In this document: positions 38,811-47,368 of the stretch, in pieces
Numbering within the stretch: the stretch's first letter is position 1
How the letters are laid out: each line of letters starts with the position of its first letter
DNA from: Planctomycetota bacterium
GTDB taxonomy: Bacteria > Planctomycetota > J058 > J103
DNA: 64,000 bases
Assembly: GCA_026004615.1 (NCBI GenBank)
Contig: BPJM01000012.1
Span: 1 to 64,000 of the forward strand
Direction of reading: 5' to 3'
The notes under the pieces: generated by a model
The model's input: only the letters and a program-made list of their open reading frames with translations
What the model was told of the DNA's origin: nothing
The model's database searches: none
Position numbers and translations under genes: made by a program

Positions 38811-40259
38811 ATGCGGACCGAACAGGTACTGGCGGCGATCGAGCGCGAGCGCGAGCGGCACGAGCGCGAGCTCGTGGAACTGTTGCGCATCCCGAGCGTG
38901 TCGACCGAGCCCGAGCGGGCGCAACAGGTGCGCCGCGCCGCGGAATGGGTGCGCCGGGCGCTCGCGGACGCGGGGTGTCAGGCGCGGCTGGTCGAGACCG
39001 CGCGCCACCCGATCGTGTACGCCGAGCGACCCGCCCCCTCCGGCCGGCCGACGGTGCTGGTGTACGGTCACTACGACGTCCAGCCGGCCGACCCCGAGCG
39101 CGACGGCTGGAGCCGCCCGCCGTTCGAACCGGTCATCGCGGGCGGCAACATCTATGCGCGCGGCGCCAGCGACGACAAGGGGCAGATGCTGGCGTGGGTG
39201 CATGCCGCGCGGGCGTGGCACCAGGCCGCCGGCGGCCCGCCGGTGGGCCTCAAGTTCGTGATCGAGGGCGAGGAGGAGATCGGCTCGCCGAACCTCGGCC
39301 CGTGGATCGCGGCCCACCGCGATCTGCTCGCCGCCGATGTGGTGGCCATCTCGGACATGGACCAGTTCGCTCCCGGGATGCCGGCCCTCACCTACGGGCT
39401 CCGCGGGCTGCTCTACGTGGAGCTGCGCGTGTACGGACCGGCCGAAGACCTGCATTCGGGCATCTACGGCGGCGCGGTGATGAACCCGGCGACCGCGCTC
39501 TGCCGCGTGCTGGGGCGGCTGCACGACGAGCGGGGCCGGGTCGCGGTCGACGGCTTCTACGACGAGGTGCGGCCGCTGGAGCCCTGGGAGCGGGAGATGT
39601 TCGCCGCCCTGCCGCACGACGACGCCCGCTACGCGGCCGAGCTCGGGGTGCCGGCGCTGGTGGGAGAAGAGGGCTATTCGACCCTGGAGCGGGTCTGGGC
39701 GCGGCCCACCCTGGAGGTCAACGGTCTGTTCGGAGGGTTTCAGGGCCCGGGCGCCAAGACGGTGCTGCCAGGCTACGCGGGCGCCAAGCTGTCGATGCGG
39801 CTGGTGCCGGACCAGGACCCGGCCAAGGTGTATGCGGGGCTGCGGCGCACGATCGAGCGGCTCATGCCGCCCGGGGTGCGCTGGGATCTCGGCGCGCCCG
39901 GACCCGGCGCCACCGCGAGCGGCGCGGCGCGGCGCGCGCCGCTCGCCCAGTCCCCGGAGGCCGCGCCCGCGGTCCTGCTCGAGCGCAGCTCGCCGTTTGC
40001 CGCCGCCGCCGCCCGCGCCATCGCCGCTGGCTTCGGCCGGGAGCCGGTCTGGGTGCGCTCCGGCGGCACGATCCCGGTGGTGCTGCTGTTCAAGCAGCAC
40101 CTGGGGCTGGACGCGGTGCTCATGGGCTACGGGCTGCCGGACGACAACAAGCACGGTCCGGACGAGAAGCTCTGCCTGGAGGACTTCCACCGCGGCTGCC
40201 GGACCTCGGCGCTGTTCTTCGCCGAGGTGGCGCGCGCGGCCGGAGCTCGCGCCGGCTAG
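38811..40259 (+). CDS. M20-family metallopeptidase (dipeptidase/CNDP-like)
   Basis: 482 residues, ATG with a GGAGG Shine-Dalgarno sequence about 8 nt upstream. It is a di-zinc dipeptidase/amidohydrolase of the M20 clan. Metal ligands are all in place: His in VYGHYDVQP (about 86), the bridging Asp in RGASDDKGQ (about 119), Glu-Glu in EGEEEIGS (about 152-153), Asp in ISDMDQF (about 181) and His in NKHGPDE (about 446). The inserted lid (dimerisation) domain is present, with EDLHSGIYGGAVMNP. The length fits the CNDP2-like dipeptidases rather than the shorter DapE. It is probably cytoplasmic, as no signal peptide is seen. Confidence 0.92.
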   Translation: MRTEQVLAAIERERERHERELVELLRIPSVSTEPERAQQVRRAAEWVRRALADAGCQARLVETARHPIVYAERPAPSGRPTVLVYGHYDVQPADPERDGWSRPPFEPVIAGGNIYARGASDDKGQMLAWVHAARAWHQAAGGPPVGLKFVIEGEEEIGSPNLGPWIAAHRDLLAADVVAISDMDQFAPGMPALTYGLRGLLYVELRVYGPAEDLHSGIYGGAVMNPATALCRVLGRLHDERGRVAVDGFYDEVRPLEPWEREMFAALPHDDARYAAELGVPALVGEEGYSTLERVWARPTLEVNGLFGGFQGPGAKTVLPGYAGAKLSMRLVPDQDPAKVYAGLRRTIERLMPPGVRWDLGAPGPGATASGAARRAPLAQSPEAAPAVLLERSSPFAAAAARAIAAGFGREPVWVRSGGTIPVVLLFKQHLGLDAVLMGYGLPDDNKHGPDEKLCLEDFHRGCRTSALFFAEVARAAGARAG

Positions 40260-40308
40260 TCCAGCCCCGATCGAGGGCCGGCCGCGGGCTGGGGCGCGGC
40301 TCGCCGCC

Positions 40309-41055
40309 TCAGCGGTTGCACAGCCGGCGCCACCAGCTGCGGCTGCGCACCGCCGCCAGCTCGGCCTCGACCGCGCTCAGCCGCTGCTGGAGCGCGGCGG
40401 CCTCGCTGCGGTGCTCGGCGGCCTTCTTCTCCGCGGCGAGCAGCTGCTCGCGCAGGTGCTGGATGAGCTGCTCGCGCTTGTCGAGTGCGGCGGCGAGCTC
40501 GGCCGCCTGCTCGGCGCGGCGGCGCTCGGCGCCGAGCTCCTGCTCGGCCTGCTCGAGCTGGGCCGATAGTTCCGCGATGCGCGCCTTGTGCTCGGCGAGC
40601 TCCTGGCCGTGGAGCCGCTCCTGTTCCACCATGCCCTGCATGCGCCGCTCGTCGGCGGTGCGCTCGCGCTGCTCCAGCTGCGCCTCGAGCTCGGCGATCC
40701 GCTCGGCATCGCGCTGGCGTGCCTGCTCGATCCTGCTCCGCCTGGTGCGTTCCTCGGCGAGCTGCGCGCGCAGCTGCTCGGCCTGCTGGGCGAGCGAGCG
40801 GAGCTGCGCCAGGAGCTCCGCTCGCGCTGCCTGTTCGGCCGCCTGCTCCAGCGTGCCGCTATGGCCCGCCGGCGCCGCGGCCCCGGCCCGGCCGCTGCGG
40901 CGCGAGGCCTTCTTGCGCCGTCCGGAGCGGCGCGCGGACGCGGCGTCCTGCGCGGCCGGCTGCTCGGTCGCGGCTGCCGCCTCGTTACCGGCGGATTCCG
41001 GCTGCTCGTTGCGCCTGGACTTGCGGCTACCGTGGCGTTCGGTGGCTGGTGCCAT
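40309..41055 (-). CDS. Coiled-coil protein of unknown function
   Basis: 248 residues; GGGAGGT lies 8 nt before the ATG. The N-terminal 65 residues are polar and Lys/Arg-rich with low complexity (RRSGRRKKASRRSGR). From about 68 to 235 the sequence is a nearly unbroken Glu/Arg/Ala/Leu coiled coil with heptad Leu and Ala (LLAQLRSLAQQAEQLRAQLA and onward), ending with WWRRLCNR. No transmembrane segment. Such proteins act as scaffolds or cytoskeleton-like rods; nothing here identifies a partner. It lies 158 bp downstream of the Ser/Thr kinase on the same strand and might be its substrate or cotranscribed with it. Confidence 0.7.
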   Translation of the reverse strand: MAPATERHGSRKSRRNEQPESAGNEAAAATEQPAAQDAASARRSGRRKKASRRSGRAGAAAPAGHSGTLEQAAEQAARAELLAQLRSLAQQAEQLRAQLAEERTRRSRIEQARQRDAERIAELEAQLEQRERTADERRMQGMVEQERLHGQELAEHKARIAELSAQLEQAEQELGAERRRAEQAAELAAALDKREQLIQHLREQLLAAEKKAAEHRSEAAALQQRLSAVEAELAAVRSRSWWRRLCNR

Positions 41056-41213
41056 GGCGAGGACCTCCCTTGTAAGGCCGTCTGCGGCGGCGCATGGCGG
41101 CCGGCGCCAACGCTCGTGCCGGTCCGGTTCTCCACCCGAGCTCGCCCGCGCCCGCGCGCTCCGCTCTGCCGCCGCCGCGAGGTCCGTCGCAGTAATCCAA
41201 GGCGCCGTCTGAA

Positions 41214-42689
41214 CTAGGGTAGCCCATCGCGCGGCGGCCGGCAACGTGTATGCCGCGGCCGTGATTGCAACATCTTGCGAAGAATAGAGTTGCGTCTAGA
41301 CCCAGCCGTGGCGCTCGCGCGGGCCTGCGTCCAAGATGCGGGCCCCAAAGGGGTTCTGCTATACGAGGGACAGCGCCGGTCTTGGGGGGGCGCGGGCCGG
41401 CCACCGCCGGCGGCGCGCGCCTGGGCGGCGGCGAGCTGCAGGGCGCTGCGCTCCAGTGCGCTTTCCGCGAAGGGCGCGGCAGCCGCGTAGTGCCGCAGCG
41501 CCTCGGCGTGCTGGCCCCGCTCGGCGGCGGCGCGTCCCAGTGCGAAGCGCAGGCCGAACTCCGCCCCGCGCCGGCCGGGCGCGGCTGCCAGCGCCGCCCG
41601 GTAGGCGGTGGTGGCTTCGGGGAAACGATCGGCCGCGAGCGCCGCCTCGGCCGCGGCGGCGCGCCGGTGTGCGCGCCGCTCCGCCGCCGCACTGCCGATC
41701 GCGTAGCCGCCGGTGGCAGCGAGCGCAGCGACCGCGAGCGAGGCCGCCGCCACCGCCGCACGATGGCGGCGGACGAACTTGCGCGCCCGGTAGATCAGCC
41801 CCTGACCCGCTGCCCCGACCGGCCGCCCGCCGAGCCACGCCTCGACGTCGGCCTTCCGTTCGAAGGCGGTCTGATAGGGCTCCTCGCGGCGCTTCGCCAT
41901 CGCCTTGCGCACGATGCGCTCGAGTTCCCAGGGGCAGCGGGGGTTGTTCGTGCGCGGTGCAGGCGGCGGCTCGCTGACCACCAGCTCCAGCAGCTCGGGC
42001 ACCGAATCCGCGCGGAAGGGCAGATCCCCGGTCGCGATGGCGTAGGGGATCACGCCGAGCGCGTAGATGTCGCTGCGCGTGTCGACCTCGTCGGTGCACC
42101 CCGCCGCCTGTTCGGGCGCCATGTAGGCGGGCGTGCCCAGCAGCGCCCCCAGGCGCGTCAGCCTGGCGCGTTGCGCGGAATGCGGGTCGGTGGCCTCCGG
42201 TGCGTCGAGCCGGCGCGCCAGGCCGAAGTCCGTGACGTGCGGGTTGGATTCGGCATCCACCATCGCGTTCTGCGGCTTGAGGTCGCGGTGGATGACCCCC
42301 ATGCGGTGTGCGTAGCCGACGGCATCGCAGATCTTGACGAAGATCGGCAGCAGCAGCTCGAGCTGCACTCCTCGTGCCTGCATGAGTTGTTTCAGGGTGC
42401 AGCCCTCGATGTAGCCCATCGAGAAGTAGAGCTTGCCCTCGGCGGCGCCGACCTCGTACACGGGTACGATCCAGGGGTGCTTGAGCTGCGCGCTCGCCTC
42501 GGCCTCGCGCAGCAAGCGCGTGCGCTCGTGGTCGGATACCTGCTCCGCGAGCATGAGCTTGAGTGCGACGTCGCGGTGGAGCGCGAGGTGGCGCGCCTTA
42601 TAGACCACACCCATCGCGCCGCGGCCGAGCTCGCGTTCCAGCACGGAATCGCCGAAGCGCTTCGGCGCGCCGCCGGAGCCCGAGTTCAC
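41214..42689 (-). CDS. Membrane-anchored Hanks-type Ser/Thr protein kinase
   Basis: Up to 491 residues from GTG. The kinase domain (about 13-285) is complete: Gly loop ELGRGAMGVVYKARH, the ATP-binding Lys in VALKLML, catalytic HRDLKPQN, DFG in VTDFGLARR, and GTPAYMAPEQAAG. It resembles PknB-type kinases of Planctomycetes and Myxobacteria (IVPVYEVGAAEGKLYFSM). One transmembrane helix (about 311-332) is followed by a TPR-like helical domain outside (ATTAYRAALAAAPGRRGAEF). The last 55 residues read like translated non-coding DNA and pass over a G7 run at 41385-41391; one indel there would move the stop to 41359 and end the protein in PALSLV. The true C-terminus is therefore uncertain. Confidence 0.88.
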   Translation of the reverse strand: MNSGSGGAPKRFGDSVLERELGRGAMGVVYKARHLALHRDVALKLMLAEQVSDHERTRLLREAEASAQLKHPWIVPVYEVGAAEGKLYFSMGYIEGCTLKQLMQARGVQLELLLPIFVKICDAVGYAHRMGVIHRDLKPQNAMVDAESNPHVTDFGLARRLDAPEATDPHSAQRARLTRLGALLGTPAYMAPEQAAGCTDEVDTRSDIYALGVIPYAIATGDLPFRADSVPELLELVVSEPPPAPRTNNPRCPWELERIVRKAMAKRREEPYQTAFERKADVEAWLGGRPVGAAGQGLIYRARKFVRRHRAAVAAASLAVAALAATGGYAIGSAAAERRAHRRAAAAEAALAADRFPEATTAYRAALAAAPGRRGAEFGLRFALGRAAAERGQHAEALRHYAAAAPFAESALERSALQLAAAQARAAGGGRPAPPQDRRCPSYSRTPLGPASWTQARASATAGSRRNSILRKMLQSRPRHTRCRPPRDGLP

Positions 42690-42989
42690 GCTGCCCGGTG
42701 AGGCAGCCGGGCCAGCGAGCGTCTGCGTGGCTTCGGCGTCGGCGGTGGGCGGCGGCGCACGCGGCCCCGAGGGGGCCGGCGGTGCCGGCTGGAGGGGCCG
42801 CCGGCACGGTCGACCCTTCGGGCCGCGCCCCCCGCCGCGTCCGGTTCCGGCGCCCAGGGGTGCTCGTTCCGCACGCCGCTCACGGTCGCGCCTGCCATGG
42901 CTCGCTGCCGGGCCCGGGCCCGGCAGCGTCCGGGCTTGCTGTCCGGCAGCACAGCCGACGCAGGCCCGGGGCTCGGCTGCCGGGCTCGC
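42690..42989. other. Intergenic region between the kinase and metalloprotease genes
   Basis: 300 bp on the 5' side of the kinase. The frame upstream of the kinase GTG stays open and Pro/Ala/Gly-rich for about 90 codons without a start codon, so an N-terminal extension or a frame break here cannot be ruled out. No clear promoter pair or terminator is seen. Confidence 0.35.
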
Positions 42990-44366
42990 TCACGGCCGGC
43001 CGCCTGCCTGGGCGAGATCGCACCGGCAGTTGGGGTCGAAGGCGTCGGTCGGACCGCCGCCGAGCGGCACGCGCCGGACGGAGATCTCCCGGTGCATGAC
43101 GCAGTCGCGCTCGATGTCGTGCCCGCGCGAGTCGGGATCCTCGTGCGGCACGCACATGCCGGCGGTCAGGTTGACGAGCCCCAGCACGTGCCCCGCCTCG
43201 TGAACCAGGGTCGCCGCCTCGGCGGTCTCGAGCGTGAGCGGCGAGGAAGCATCGCGCAGCCGCTCCTCGAACAGCGCGATGTGGGTGGAGGCGAAGGTGA
43301 GTCCGATGACCGCCTCGTTGGGCGCGAACTCACCCGCCAGCACCAGCAGGTGCAGCACCGCGGTGTTGCCGCGCGAGTGGAGGTTGCGCTGGGCGAAGGC
43401 GGTCGCGCGCACCTCGTCCTCGGTCCAGGAGCGGTCGCTGGCGGCGAAGGTGCTCGGTTGGAGGATCGTGATCCCGCCGGGCTTGAACAGCCGCTCGCCG
43501 AGCCTCGTGCCCAGCTTCGCCAGCGCCTCGGCGCTCGGGCTCCAGTCCGCGCTCGAGCCGTCCTGCTGGACGTCGATCTCGACCAGCAGGTGGGTGCGGG
43601 GCCAGGCGCCGAGCAGCTCGGCCCCGGCCTTGCCGACCCCGCCGCGGTCGAAGCTGCTCGCCGCACCGCCGGCCACGAACAGGGTCGGCGGCTCGCCCGC
43701 GGTGGCGACCGAGGGCACCCCGGCTGCCCGCACCGCGACGGCTCCGCTCTCGGCGGCCGCCGGCAGCTCGACGGTGAGCGCCCCCGCGGTCGCTGCCAGC
43801 ACGTTTACCGGGACCAGCCCGATCGTCACCTCGTTCTGCTCGGGCACGGCGGCGAAGCCGCTGCCCGCCAGCACCAGGCGCTGGCCGGGGAAGGCGACGA
43901 TTGTCCGCTCGCCCGCCTCGGTGCGGATCTCGGTGATCTCGGGCGCGCCGGCCGGTGCGTGCGCGGTGAACAGCGGGCCCTCGGCGGTTCCCCCGCGCGT
44001 GGTCACGCTCAGCTGGACCTGCGCGTCGGCGCGCACCCCGGCGGGGACCTCCACCACGAGCCGCTCGGCCGTCGCCTCGCGCACCGGCGCCTGCACGGTG
44101 CCGAAGAAGACCAGGTTGCGCTGCGGGCGGGTCTCGAAGTCGCGCCCCGCGATGGCGACAGGCGTGCCGGGCTCGCCGGCGAGCGGGTTCACCGCGCTGA
44201 TGGCGGGCGGGTTGCTGGGTGCCGGCTCGCCCGAGCCGCTGGAGCGGCTGCAGCCCGCGGCCAGCAGCGCCCACAGGGCCAGCAGCACGGCCGGCCCGCA
44301 GAGGCAGCAGCTCCGCGCCGGCGCCGCGCGGCCGCAGGAGCAACCCTCACCGCGCGCGCGGCTCAC
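42990..44366 (-). CDS. Lipoprotein zinc metalloprotease with IPT/TIG domains
   Basis: 458 residues from a GTG that overlaps the upstream gene's stop (GTGA). A signal with lipobox ALLAAGC (Cys about residue 39) anchors it in the envelope. Two Ig-like IPT/TIG modules follow (about 55-140, starting PAISAVNPLAGEPGTPVAIA, and about 143-225). The C-terminal catalytic domain has VHEAGHVLGLVN (about 388-399), a metzincin-type HExxHxxGxxN zinc site with the third ligand position occupied by Asn. MCVPHEDPDSRGHD follows, whose His residues could complete the site. Four cysteines near the end may form disulphides. It is probably a surface or periplasmic protease; its substrate is unknown. Confidence 0.75.
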   Translation of the reverse strand: MSRARGEGCSCGRAAPARSCCLCGPAVLLALWALLAAGCSRSSGSGEPAPSNPPAISAVNPLAGEPGTPVAIAGRDFETRPQRNLVFFGTVQAPVREATAERLVVEVPAGVRADAQVQLSVTTRGGTAEGPLFTAHAPAGAPEITEIRTEAGERTIVAFPGQRLVLAGSGFAAVPEQNEVTIGLVPVNVLAATAGALTVELPAAAESGAVAVRAAGVPSVATAGEPPTLFVAGGAASSFDRGGVGKAGAELLGAWPRTHLLVEIDVQQDGSSADWSPSAEALAKLGTRLGERLFKPGGITILQPSTFAASDRSWTEDEVRATAFAQRNLHSRGNTAVLHLLVLAGEFAPNEAVIGLTFASTHIALFEERLRDASSPLTLETAEAATLVHEAGHVLGLVNLTAGMCVPHEDPDSRGHDIERDCVMHREISVRRVPLGGGPTDAFDPNCRCDLAQAGGRP

Positions 44367-44593
44367 CGCGAGCTCGCCTCGTCCTCGACCAGCCGGACCA
44401 CGACGGGAGCGGTCCGGCCCGCGAGCTGCTCGGCGAGTACGGCGGCGGGCTCGGAGCGAGTGCTCGCGCGCTGCGCCTGCTCGAGGCCGCTCACGCCGAC
44501 AGTGGCCTCCCCCCAGGCGAGCAGCAGCGCCAGCGCCCAGGTTGCCACCGCGAGCGCCACCGCGGTTGCTACCGCCACGTCACGCCGCTGCAT
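44363..44593 (-). CDS. Small single-span membrane protein
   Basis: 76 residues: a short basic N-terminus (MQRRD), one transmembrane helix (VAVATAVALAVATWALALLL) and a polar C-terminal domain of about 45 residues, probably periplasmic. No known family. The stop codon overlaps the start of the metalloprotease lipoprotein by 4 nt, so the two are translationally coupled and may act together, for example as membrane anchor or inhibitor and protease. A TAGACT on the minus strand near 44647-44652 is a likely -10. Confidence 0.65.
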   Translation of the reverse strand: MQRRDVAVATAVALAVATWALALLLAWGEATVGVSGLEQAQRASTRSEPAAVLAEQLAGRTAPVVVRLVEDEASSR

Positions 44594-44777
44594 GGTGCGC
44601 TCTGCGCTCCGCGTCCCCGCTCCGCGCGGCGGCCCACCTCGGCGAAGTCTAACGATTCGGGCCAGCCTTGGCCAGGGGCAAGTGGTGCGCGCGTAGCCTC
44701 TGCGAGGGCGAACGCCCGAGGCGATGGATGTGCGCGCCGCCGCGCCGGTCTCGCCCGGCCCTCGGGCCGGGGGTGCC

Positions 44778-45464
44778 TCACGGCACGAACTTGTAGCCGA
44801 CCCCGCGCACGGTCACGATGTGGCGCGGCTTCTCCGGGTTGTCCTCGATCTTCTGCCGGAGCTTGGTGATGAAGTTGTCGATGGTACGCGCGGTCCCGAA
44901 GTAGTCGTACCCCCAGACCTTGTTCAGGATCTCGCGCCGCTCCAGCACCTTGCCCCGGTTCTCGATCAGGAACTTCAACAGCTTGAACTCGCGCACCGAG
45001 GTCTCGATGGCCTGGCCGTCGCGCAGCAGCACCTGCCCCTTGAAGTCGAGCGTGAAGGCGCCGAAGCTGAAACGCTCCGCGCGGCGCTCCTTCTCGTAGC
45101 GGCGCTTGCGGCGCAGCACCGCATTGATGCGGGCCAGCAGCTCCCGCACGTTGAAGGGCTTGGTCACGTAGTCGTCGGCGCCCAGGTCCAGGCCCATGAT
45201 CTTGTCGATCTCCTGGTCCTTGGCGCTGAGCATGATGACGGGGACGTTGATGTTGTTCTTCTTCAGGGTCTTACAGATCTCGAAGCCCGAGATCTTGGGC
45301 AGCATGATGTCCAGGATGATCAGATCGGGCGGGCGGTCGATCGCGAGCTGGAGCCCCCGCTCGCCGTCGGCCGCGGTGAGCACGTCGTAGCCCTCGAACT
45401 TCAGGTTCTTCTGCAGCCCGAGCCGGATCGAGGGGTCGTCCTCGACGATCAGCACCGTCTCCAT
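44778..45464 (-). CDS. OmpR/PhoB-family response regulator
   Basis: 228 residues. The receiver domain has the acidic pair ED (8-10), phospho-acceptor Asp52 in LIILDIMLP, the Thr/Ser switch in VIMLSAKD and Lys102 in YVTKPFN. The winged-helix DNA-binding domain (about 130-228) has REFKLLKFLIENRGKVLERR and TIDNFITKLRQKIE. It follows its histidine kinase gene by 7 bp on the same strand and should be phosphorylated by it, then bind promoter DNA. The ATG is the usual METVLIVEDDPSIR start; the ORF continues upstream but overlaps the kinase. Codon use is slightly more Lys/Asn-rich than its neighbours, as is normal for a conserved regulator. Confidence 0.95.
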   Translation of the reverse strand: METVLIVEDDPSIRLGLQKNLKFEGYDVLTAADGERGLQLAIDRPPDLIILDIMLPKISGFEICKTLKKNNINVPVIMLSAKDQEIDKIMGLDLGADDYVTKPFNVRELLARINAVLRRKRRYEKERRAERFSFGAFTLDFKGQVLLRDGQAIETSVREFKLLKFLIENRGKVLERREILNKVWGYDYFGTARTIDNFITKLRQKIEDNPEKPRHIVTVRGVGYKFVP

Positions 45465-45471
45465 GCGCAGC

Positions 45472-47256
45472 TCACCTCGGCAGCCAGATGGTGAAGGTCG
45501 AGCCGTGACCGAGCCGCGAGCGCACCGTGACATCGCCCCGATGGGCGCGCATGATCGAGCGGGCGAGCGTCAGCCCGATGCCACTGCCGTCGACCTCACG
45601 CGTGAGCACATCGTTCGCGCGGTAGAACTTCCTGAAGATCTTGCGCTGCTCCCGCCGCGAGATCCCGATGCCCCAATCGCGCACGGCGATCATAGCCCAG
45701 CGCCGGCGCTTTGTCACGGTGACGTGGATGCGCCGGGGCGGTGCCTCGGCTGCCTCGCCCTCGCCCGGCTCGCCGGAGGGACGCAGCTCCAGCGGGGCGC
45801 CGCCGCCCGGTGGCGCCCCGGCGCCCGAGGAGCTGAGCGAGGCGCGGCGCGGCCAGCGGCTGTACTTGTAGGCATTGGAGAACAGGTTGAGCAGCACCTC
45901 CTGCATCGCCGCGCGGTCGCACAACACCGGCGGCAGATCGTGCGCCACCGCCAGCTCGATCTGCACCGGCGCCTCCGCCCCGCGCATCTGGGTCTGGAAC
46001 AGCTCGATCGTCTCCTCGACCAGCCGCCCGAGGTCGGTCAGCCTCAGATCGAAGCGCTTGGTGCGCGCCTCGATCTTGGAGAAGGTGAGCACGCGATCGA
46101 TCAGGCGGGTGAGCCGCTCCGTCTCGCGCGCGATGATCTCCAGGCACTCCTTCTGCTCGGCCTCGTCCCGCACCCGCCCCATGAGCAGCGTCTCGGCGAA
46201 CATGCCGATCGAGGTGAGGGGGGTCTTGAGTTCGTGGGTGACGGTGGTCACGAAGTCGCTCTTCAGGGCAGCGGTGCGGACCTCGCGGTTGACCGCCAGC
46301 GTGGTCACCCCCGCCCCCACCAGCAGCGCCGCGAGGATGAAGGCGATCGCCCAGATGTGCAGCCGCGCCGACAGCGTCTGCAGCGGCCCGCGCGGCGGCG
46401 CTCCGGCGGGGCTCACCGCCACCGCCAGGTGGTCGAGCGGGTAGGGCAGCGGCGCGTGCCCCAGCTCGGACACCGATCCGCTGGGCTGCCGCTGCCCGGC
46501 GCCGGCGGCGAGCCCGCGCGGCGGCGCCTCGGCGGCGACCAGTCGGAACTGCGCCTGTTCGCGCTCGCCGAGCAGCGGCAGCAGCAGCTCCAGCTCGGCG
46601 GCGAGGAAGCGTTCGACGTCGGGCTCCACCAGCGCGAGCCCCAGAGGCAACTCCTCGGGCCCGGCGCGGATGGGGGCGCCGAAGATGAGCCGGCGACCGC
46701 CTGTTGCGGTGTGCTCGACCGCCCACTGCCCGCCGGCGGCTGCCGCCATCCATCTCACCGCGCGCGCCCGCAGGGCGGGCTCGGGAAACCCGGGCGCGGG
46801 CTCGGCGTTGGTGCCACCGGCCGCTTCGGATCCGCCGGCCGGTCCGGCGCCGAGCTCCGAGCTGGTGGCGAGGGCGGCCTGCTGCCCGGCCGGAGCGCCC
46901 GCGCCCTTCCCCCCGGCGGCCGGGGCTACCACCGCTCCGCGCGCGTCGAGCAACGCTGCGTGCCGGTAGCCGTGCGGCCGCTCCATCTCGAGCAGCCGCG
47001 CCAGTTCCGCGGCCTGGGCCCCGGCCCGCGCCGCCTGTTCCAGCCGCGCCGCGAGCGCCTGGGTGCGTTCGCGCAGCCGCAGTCCCAGCGCCCCCGCCAG
47101 CCGGTGCGCGGCATCCTGGAGCCGGCGCTCTTCGGCCGCCCGCAGGGCCTCGTGCTCGCTGCGGATCGCCAGGAGGGAGGCCAGCGCCAGCGCCGTCGAA
47201 GGCAGCACCACCAGCGCGATGAGCAACGCCGTCAGCTTGGAGTTGAGCGCCTGCAA
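45472..47256 (-). CDS. Transmembrane sensor histidine kinase
   Basis: 594 residues from a TTG with GGAGGTGG 7 nt upstream. TM1 (about 5-28) and TM2 (about 305-325) enclose a large periplasmic sensor domain (about 275 residues, coiled coil at its start, no family recognised). The cytoplasmic part has HisKA with the phospho-acceptor in VTHELKTPLTSI (about 345), then the N box LLNLFSNAYKYS, G1 DWGIGI and G2 GSGIGLTLARS. An unusual Gly/Pro/Ala-rich insert of about 40 residues (ASLSSSGAGAPPGGGAPLEL region) sits inside the ATPase domain. First gene of an operon with the response regulator. A TATACT (47292-47297, minus) is a good -10. Confidence 0.93.
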   Translation of the reverse strand: MQALNSKLTALLIALVVLPSTALALASLLAIRSEHEALRAAEERRLQDAAHRLAGALGLRLRERTQALAARLEQAARAGAQAAELARLLEMERPHGYRHAALLDARGAVVAPAAGGKGAGAPAGQQAALATSSELGAGPAGGSEAAGGTNAEPAPGFPEPALRARAVRWMAAAAGGQWAVEHTATGGRRLIFGAPIRAGPEELPLGLALVEPDVERFLAAELELLLPLLGEREQAQFRLVAAEAPPRGLAAGAGQRQPSGSVSELGHAPLPYPLDHLAVAVSPAGAPPRGPLQTLSARLHIWAIAFILAALLVGAGVTTLAVNREVRTAALKSDFVTTVTHELKTPLTSIGMFAETLLMGRVRDEAEQKECLEIIARETERLTRLIDRVLTFSKIEARTKRFDLRLTDLGRLVEETIELFQTQMRGAEAPVQIELAVAHDLPPVLCDRAAMQEVLLNLFSNAYKYSRWPRRASLSSSGAGAPPGGGAPLELRPSGEPGEGEAAEAPPRRIHVTVTKRRRWAMIAVRDWGIGISRREQRKIFRKFYRANDVLTREVDGSGIGLTLARSIMRAHRGDVTVRSRLGHGSTFTIWLPR

Positions 47257-47333
47257 CCCCCTGCCACCTCCGGCCCGGCGCCAGGACCGACAGTATAGCA
47301 GCCCTGCGCCCGCGCCCCGCCCGCAAGCGCCCC

Positions 47334-47362
47334 TTCTGCGTGTCGGCCCGCCGTGGCAAACT
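47334..47362 (+). promoter_or_regulatory. Predicted promoter of the methyltransferase pair
   Basis: TTCTGC (47334-47339), a 17-bp spacer, CAAACT (47357-47362). The ATG at 47369 is only 6 bp past the -10, so the transcript would be leaderless. No Shine-Dalgarno sequence precedes the ATG, in keeping with this. Confidence 0.4.
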
Positions 47363-47368
47363 GGACGC

